Source of the DNA: Latrodectus hesperus
Lineage: Eukaryota; Arthropoda; Arachnida; Araneae; Theridiidae
NCBI GenBank assembly: GCA_037975125.1
Contig: CM075860.1
Span: forward strand, 26,503,651 to 26,567,650
Direction: 5' to 3'
DNA length: 64,000 nt
The position numbers and the translations under genes are program-made. Below the pieces are notes generated by a model, which searched no databases, was not told where the DNA came from, and worked only from the letters and a program-made list of their open reading frames with translations. This document shows positions 56,973-64,000 of this stretch, piece by piece (within the stretch, counting starts at the first letter, position 1; the number at the start of each line of letters is the position of its first letter).

Positions 56973-59900
56973 TTATATATACTGATTATACATTTTAGAA
57001 GTATTATAATTTTCTCTACAATGTTAGCAACATCTTTATCACATCCATTAAAAATAATGTGCAGCAAAACTTTATTTCTCAAAGATATTAAAACTATTTT
57101 ATATACATTGCATTTATTAATACAATTATGTGAAAAATACAAAATTTTACAAAAAATATTTAGATTTTCCCTTAAAAGTTGTCATCCTTTTGGTTGTTAA
57201 AAAATGAATTTCTTATTATTCTGTTATTTAGCCTTATTAAATTAAATTATTTAACAAATTAATTCATTTTAATAATAGACTAATAGACTAAATCTAAATT
57301 CTAAGAATTTTGTTAAATATTTAAAAGTTTTTGATTTTTTTCTAGTTTAAGTGTCCACTTATTATGTAAAAACGCTAACTTCTTTAAAACGATGATTTCA
57401 GGAAAAATTTATAATTCTATGGAAGAATGATTTATTGGAGTTAATAAAGAATAAAATATTAAAGCAAATTTTAGCAAACTCTTTTAAGAGAAAATGTTCC
57501 TTTAAAAAATTTTATGAAAAAGAATATTATGTTGCTATGCAAAATTCAGATAATAATTGATTTTATTTCAAATGCATGTTTTTTAAACTCAGTGTATCAC
57601 CATTAAAAAAATAATATCTGAAATCTCAAAGGGCTGAAATGTTTCCGTCTTTACTATGATGCTCTATTATTTTTGATAAAAAACCTTTTTTCAGTCACGT
57701 AGTTTGTTAAAATTTACTTACAAATATCATTTTTTTTATTTTATATAAAATAGTTTACAAAAAGAAGAAGTACTTATATTACATTTTTATAATATAAAAA
57801 ATACATCTTTTTAATAAACTCTGATTATGAAATATAGTTTTACAAATAGTCATTTCCTTAAAATTGACTTACGGTGTATAATGATTTCAAAATTATTATT
57901 TTTATGTAAAATCGTTTATAAAAATGAATTAATTTGCTAAATGTTTATAATCTTAAGAATATTTTACTTTAATATGCTTAGATTATTACACGCTTTAAGC
58001 AAATTTAATTAAAAATTTAATATTATTTTTAATAACATAATTTTATTATAAATTTTTTAAAATGTGTACTATGTATGAATGTATGACTGTGTATTTAAAA
58101 GATGAACAAAATTTTCTTTTCTAAAATGTAGCTCTTTCAGTTTATATATTTAATATTTGTAATTTGATGTTTCAAACTTCTTGTATTTAATAATAATCAA
58201 ATCATATCTAAAGAAAAGTTATGACTGCATTTTAAAATATAATGTAAGTATTGAAAAAACCTCCTTTTTTCTAACAGATATCATATTCTCTTTTCTCCAT
58301 TTATTCTTCGAAATTGTCCTTCTTATTCCATATATTCATTTATCATTGTAAAATTAAAATTATCCTTTTTAGCAGACGCTAAATCAAAAAAATTTGTAAT
58401 TTTTACTGTTTATATAAGACATCAGAATAAATTCTTATTAAATACTTGATATTTTAGGCATAAGGACATTATTATTTACCTTTTAACTAAACAAGGATAT
58501 CATTATTCATTTAACCTTAATTTATTTGATATAATTATATTGAGTGATCTAAATAATTATCATTAAAAATAATTATCATAAATTTATATCTTCTATTTCA
58601 TTAATTTCCCACATACTTTAGTAAAACTTAATATCAGTGTATTTTATTTTAGTATTAATTTGAAAAGATCATTTTGATATTTATCTACATAGAAAATTGC
58701 TATATTCTTAATGTTAAGGTTCATTTGGTTTCTGAAGGTCAGAAAATATGAACAATATGAACCATTCTGATAAAATAATATTGAAAATCGAATTAGAAAA
58801 AATTGAAGATATTCACATTAATATCTTTATTTGGATATTAATAATGTGGAACATTAATAATTAAGTAATCAATGTCCAACCAAATAAGAGAAATATGAAT
58901 TTTTGATGTATTATATAATATAAACGTAAAATGTTTTAATTATAAAATGTTTTAAGGGTCTAATTTAATCGTTTTGTCTTACTAAAATATACATATATCT
59001 TCTTTGTACCATTCAAAATGCAATATCTTATAATGACTACATATCTTAATTCCCTTTAATTCATTGTTGTATATTTTTATTGATTGAAATGGAGTGATGA
59101 ACTTGCGTTCACTTTTGCCGAACAATTGTAGAACAAATACTCTTGTGAGTAATTAGTCTTTCAAAACTTTTCATACACCATAACAAGTATCTTTCCTACT
59201 CCAGATTTGTCACAGAATATATATTTATTCAAATATTTTCCTTTTATCGATTAGAAGCAAAATTGAAATAACATGTTAATGGTTTTGAAAATTGATCTTC
59301 AATAACTGGTACTATTCTGGTCGAATAAATATGTCAATATCTGTGGCTCATTCAGTCAACTTTTATATCTGTCAACAGTAAATTTACACACAAGTATCGT
59401 GTGATGTTATTTGCATTATTTGGTCCAGTGTAAATTGTTCAATTTTTAAAAATCTTAATAACTTCACATCTTAATTTTATACTAGTTTTATCTTTCTATT
59501 GACTCTTATTAATTCTTAATTGTTTTAATTCTTCACATTGTTTTAACTAATTATATCTTATTTTCTATTGTGTTTAATTGAATTTATAGATATGGTTAAT
59601 TTGATAACACAAAAATTATAAAAATCATTACAATCATGTGGATCATTATCACTTTAAAGTTAAAAAAATATAAATCGCTTCATAAAAATGTTACAGTAGC
59701 ATTGTGGAATTTTTAAAAATAAAGCTTCTCTATATCGTTTTCTTATGTTAAATTGGTAGTTTATAGCAGAAATTATAATCAGATATACACCTCCTGCATT
59801 TAACCTTAAAGATTTTCTTTCAAACTTTTAACACATCTGAATAATCTTACATTTAGTTATTCATAAATATTCATGCCAAAATTGTTTACTTAAAATTCCA

Positions 59901-61268
59901 ATAGCTTGCATTACTATTTAAACAATTGTTTAAATAGCAGAGTGGATGTGGAACTGAATAATCATCTAACAGCAAAAAATAAATTTGGAATTATACAACA
60001 TAATTACCAATATTTCACTATAATAACAAATGATTTAATCACAAATCAGTGTCATGTCAGAAAACAAAAATTAAATCCGCTCTAGTATAAAAAAGAGTAC
60101 TTACTATAATACAATAAATAACCTAGCAGCGTTATTAACATTTAGTGACCTTTGTTTTACAAAGCATTCCTCTATTTTATATAGCAATAAATATCACGTG
60201 CTGCATTCATAATAAATATAACATATTAAAGTATATGTAATATTTTTGCGCAAAACCCTGTGTTGTTAGAATAAATCTAATTTTAGACTATTTTTCTAAT
60301 TATATAACATATTTTCTATGAATATAGTAAATTTTCTGAGATTTATTTCCCTTATCAGATTCCATCTCTACATTAATTCTATGTATTTTAAAAGTGCAAT
60401 GATAAAAATAATTTATGTGATTTTTCAAACCATATTTTTGAAAAACATGTGATGAAAACGAATTAATTATACAAGCATTATACTGTGGATTGCCTACAAT
60501 ATTTTTATACATAAGTTATGATGTTTTCTACATAATATTTTTGAGAATTTTTAAACCTATAACACCGTCTGATTTGAATAGAGTTAAAGCAATTACGTAA
60601 TGAAAATTTTATAAGCAAATCACGGAAAGATTTATAATTGTTATACGGGAAAATTTTTTAAAGAAGTTTCTATGTGCACTTAATATTAATTAGCAGATCT
60701 CGATTATTTTCTACTTTAAAGTCGACCAATTGGAAAAAAACTAAGCACTTTGAGTTACAGTTTATGAAATAATGATCTAACTTAATGTTTTATGGTAAAA
60801 AAATTACCAAAAAGCTTTGAAATTGAACATTTATGGGTATATGATATGTAAAGTTATGTTTTTTGAATGAAAGAAAAATTAATGGGCTACAATCAAATAT
60901 TTAAATTCAGGAAAAATATAAAAAGAATGTGTTGTGATAAAAATGAAAATTTTTGGAGCGGACATGAAAGAGAAAATAAATAAAAATAACAATTTAAATT
61001 AATTATTTTGAGAACACTTTCTTTAAATTCAGCGTCTTTTGTATAGACCCTAAATGTAGTTAGCATTTTTAATTAAAACATATATAAATTGTTAAGAAAA
61101 AAATAAAAATACGTGATTGCAAACATTTCTTTCCAAGTTAGTTTGGATTTCAATTTTATTATAGATTTCAGAACAAATTTGACATACTTGTAAGGTTTAA
61201 TATTAAAGAAATAAAAATTTTCATACACAACAAAATTTAATGTTTGAATTTTACATAATCACAGTCAG
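56973..61268. other. A+T-rich intergenic DNA, no gene seen
   Basis: 4.3 kb without a recognisable gene, RNA or transposon on either strand. Confidence 0.65.
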
Positions 61269-61511
61269 TGATACGTCAGTTATGTGCGGCAAAGACCTAC
61301 AATGCATGTTTCTGCGTTCTTAATCGAGTGCTCTGCGTATTTTCCCATTAGGTGGTCAGCCTAAATAAGAACCCTCAAAGCTTAAGTTCATATATACTAG
61401 GTACTCAAGTTTATATACCCACTATTAGATGAAAGGCTTAGTCTACCATTCCTAGCCCCAGAATCGAACCGTGGATCTGTGACTTGGAAATGCGACCACT
61501 ATGCCACGGTT
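61269..61511 (-). mobile_element. tRNA-derived SINE, family B, copy 2, degraded
   Basis: On the minus strand the head reads CCGTGGCATAGTGGTCGCA and CGGTTCGATTCTGGGG, matching the A-box and B-box regions of the 26.8-kb copy. The shared body blocks are GGTCAGCCTAA and GGTACTCA (plus-strand reading). Identity is roughly 65-70% with deletions. No target duplication was found, consistent with an older insertion. Confidence 0.83.
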
Positions 61512-63733
61512 TTATTTTTAGTAGTCATTTATAATAAATATAAATTTTTTATTTATATTTAACATGCATCTTAAATTAATATCCTCATATTTTCTTAGAG
61601 AATTCTTATATCTTATAGAATAAAAGTAGTTATTTTTTCTTTATTTAGAGATTTCTAGAAATAAGGGATTAAAATATTATTTTTATGTATAAATGTGCAT
61701 AAATATAAACATACATGGTCTATGATTTACTTAATAGAAATTTTTAATTTTATTAATTACATTAATTTTTAGAAAAAAATGAAAAGATTTCTTTCATGTA
61801 TTTTATAGCTTTTTAGTACCCATAATATCTTTTAATGTATCCTAATTAATGAATCTAAGAAATTCAATTTTTAATTCTGTCAGTTCCAAATGAATGCACA
61901 CTAATTTCTTAAATCACTAATACATTATTAACTTTTATTTTAAAAATACCCAAAGTCAAATTTAACTATTTAAAAAAACATTAATCAAAATAATTTCTAG
62001 ATTTTTGTTAACTTCAGTATGTTCTACTAAAATTAGAAAACTAAAATATTAAAAAATTATTTTCTTGAATTCCGACGAAAAATTTCATTTTGGCTAAGCC
62101 AATTCCTAATCAATAAAAGAGAATCTATTGTCAAACACAATAATTACCTATGTTTCTTGTTCTGATAAACTTTGTTAAAAAACAATGTACCACAAATTAC
62201 GTATATGGTTTTCCAAATATAATGCAAAACGAACTGAATTCTAGGATTACATTTACCCCTAGACGTATTTGAAGTGGTTATGAGGACATTAATAATAAAT
62301 ATGAAAAGGCTTTGAAAAATTATTTTATCTGAGATTAGATTGTATAGCCTGGAAAATATTTCTGGAAAAGAATAAATAGAATATGAATTTTTTGGTCATT
62401 TTGTTGGCAAAATTTAAATTTCTAGCAATTTTTTTCTAAATTTTAATCGCTAGAAAAAATTATTCCCAACATGAGTCGGAAAGGCTTTCACATATGGACA
62501 CGGACGCATAAACAATATATATCTTTTGACGCATTCTCATATATGAAGACATTTTATAATTTTCTAAAAGCAGCTTGGAGAGATTTTGAAAAATAATTAA
62601 TCACGTTTTTGAGCAATTCACCCATACTTACTCCTCTACCCTTTATATATTATCACTCTCTGGTAAAGTTTTCATTTCGTAATAAATATTATATTATAAA
62701 TAATTATAAAATATTTCATTATAAATATTATATTATAAATAATAATAAAATATTTCATTATAAATATTTTCTTGTGCTACTAAATGCATGCTTACTTAAA
62801 TTAATACATTTCTTAATTTATGTTCTGTGTCTACTATTTGTATATTTGTTTCTGTACTTATACTATTTATAAAATGAATACGTATATGGATTTTTTGAAC
62901 TGTGAGAGATATAAAATGTGAATTTAAAAATTGTTAATAATGAAAATCTGCAAGAAGTGAAAAAAAAGATTATTCCAAAGATTTTAACAAATAATAAAAA
63001 CGTATTAATATACATTGCATCTATAAATTATGTTTAATAGACTCATTTTAATTTAATATCATAATGGTTAATATTGCGACCGCTTAATTTATCAAATTTA
63101 CACAAATGTGCTCATTTAACTGGTGTATTTGATCAAATTTGATTATTAAATTATTATTTTTTATATTAAAATTATTATTTTCGTGTGCAAAAAGCAGTCT
63201 TGTTATAACTTATCGAACATCAATTTTAATTGAAGTCTAACTCTTATAAAAAGAAATAATGAAAAAAATATACAGCCAGTTGAATAAATAACTCATAATT
63301 CTCATAATTTTCACAAACAACTTTAATGAGGTGACATAGTTTTTTTAAGAAAAAGTTTGAAAAATTTATTTTATGATATCTTGTTATTTCTAATGATGTT
63401 CATGCTTTTTACGCCTTTATTTATAATATTTTGTGGGCAAAAACTAGTTCATACATTTATTATATGCATAGCTAAGTTGAAGAACAGTATATTTGCTGAT
63501 TCATTAAAATATGCTAAAATATTTAAAGCATTTTATGTAAATATTTCTAAAAATTATAGTTATTGCTAATAATTAAAATGAGTTCCTAAAATAGTAATAA
63601 ACATGCAATTCAATATTTTTTACAATATCATTTATATTTTAAAGGACAATATTTCGTGGAGTATATTATTGTTAATTTAATTTGTTATATAAAATCTACT
63701 TTATTTTTTAAGTGAATAATTTATCATGAAATA
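61512..63733. other. A+T-rich intergenic DNA, no gene seen
   Basis: Apart from the 39-bp tandem pair at 62682-62759, nothing is recognised. Confidence 0.65.
62682..62759. repeat. 39-bp tandem repeat, 2 copies plus partial
   Basis: The unit begins ATAAATATTATATTATAAAT and ends AAAATATTTCATT. It repeats at 62721 with one substitution, and a partial third copy follows. Confidence 0.93.
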
Positions 63734-63760
63734 CACTGCTGGACAATTGCTAAGGACGGA
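63734..63760 (+). repeat. possible Tc1-like terminal inverted repeat (single end)
   Basis: CACTGCTGGACAATTGCTAA, preceded by TA (63732-63733), resembles Tc1-like element ends of the CA(C/G)TGCTGG type. No partner end is visible before the window edge at 64000, so it is either cut off by the window or a remnant. Confidence 0.35.
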
Positions 63761-64000
63761 TAATACTATCGTCCATAAAAACTTACATATAATACTAACG
63801 CACGAACACACAAATATGTATCTGTATATATAAGTTATGAAATTGTGGTTTTCTATAAGAAGTATACAAATAATCGAATAGAATGAATACATTAAAGAAT
63901 AGTTAAAAATCCGTAAGAAAAATTTCATATTATAATTATTTCTATTATTTATCATTTGAATCATTCAAACAAAGATATATTTACAATAACTTCTTATGTA
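63761..64000. other. A+T-rich DNA to window end
   Basis: Could be the interior of a Tc1-like element that starts at 63734, but no transposase frame is recognisable. Confidence 0.5.

Noticed and set aside
63701..63964. 87-codon minus-strand membrane-like frame
   Set aside because: It has chance A+T-rich composition and overlaps a probable Tc1-like terminus.

Overview
The window looks like repeat-dominated intergenic DNA from an arthropod nuclear genome, most likely an arachnid such as a spider. That rests on the strong A+T bias, very long (TA)n arrays, tRNA-derived SINEs, a Penelope-like retroelement and a Tc1/mariner element with a DUF4817-type N-terminus. The species call is inference. I see no convincing host gene, true tRNA gene, rRNA gene or CRISPR array. 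Every recognisable coding sequence belongs to a transposable element (TE).

Layout. 1-3725 is the 3' part of a Ty3/gypsy LTR retrotransposon: an uninterrupted RT-RNase H-integrase reading frame, a polypurine tract and a 3' LTR with TATA box and AATAAA. The LTR runs straight into a ~500-bp (TA)n array. About 7.0-7.75 kb is a worn pogo/Tigger-like remnant. 12.4 kb and 31.95 kb carry two copies of one SINE (family A). 14.69-19.14 kb is a composite: (TA)n, a 1.9-kb Tc1/mariner element with ~300-bp terminal inverted repeats and a broken transposase, (TA)n, a broken Penelope-like element, (TA)n. 23.73-24.79 kb and 29.36-30.52 kb are inverted, diverged copies of each other whose two blocks are in swapped order. 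Between them lie a SINE-B with a 13-bp target-site duplication and a 3'-end fragment of the Penelope-like family next to another (TA)n array.

35.2-35.8 kb is a pogo/Tigger-type deletion derivative with TA duplication. 37.4-38.2 kb is an internally deleted mariner. 40.5-41.93 kb is a ~693-bp tandem duplication (about 97% identical by eye) that includes a SINE (family C); a third, inverted SINE-C copy lies at 47.4-47.6 kb. 47.925-48.474 kb is a 550-bp non-autonomous DNA transposon with terminal inverted repeats and an 8-bp target duplication. 61.27-61.51 kb is a second SINE-B. The remainder is A+T-rich DNA with simple repeats and a few perfect hairpins.

The most unusual aspects are the mass of (TA)n arrays (about 14 tracts, roughly 3.3 kb in total), the repeated contact between these arrays and transposons of different classes, and the permuted inverted duplication. 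Identity figures are by-eye estimates; no alignment or database search was run.
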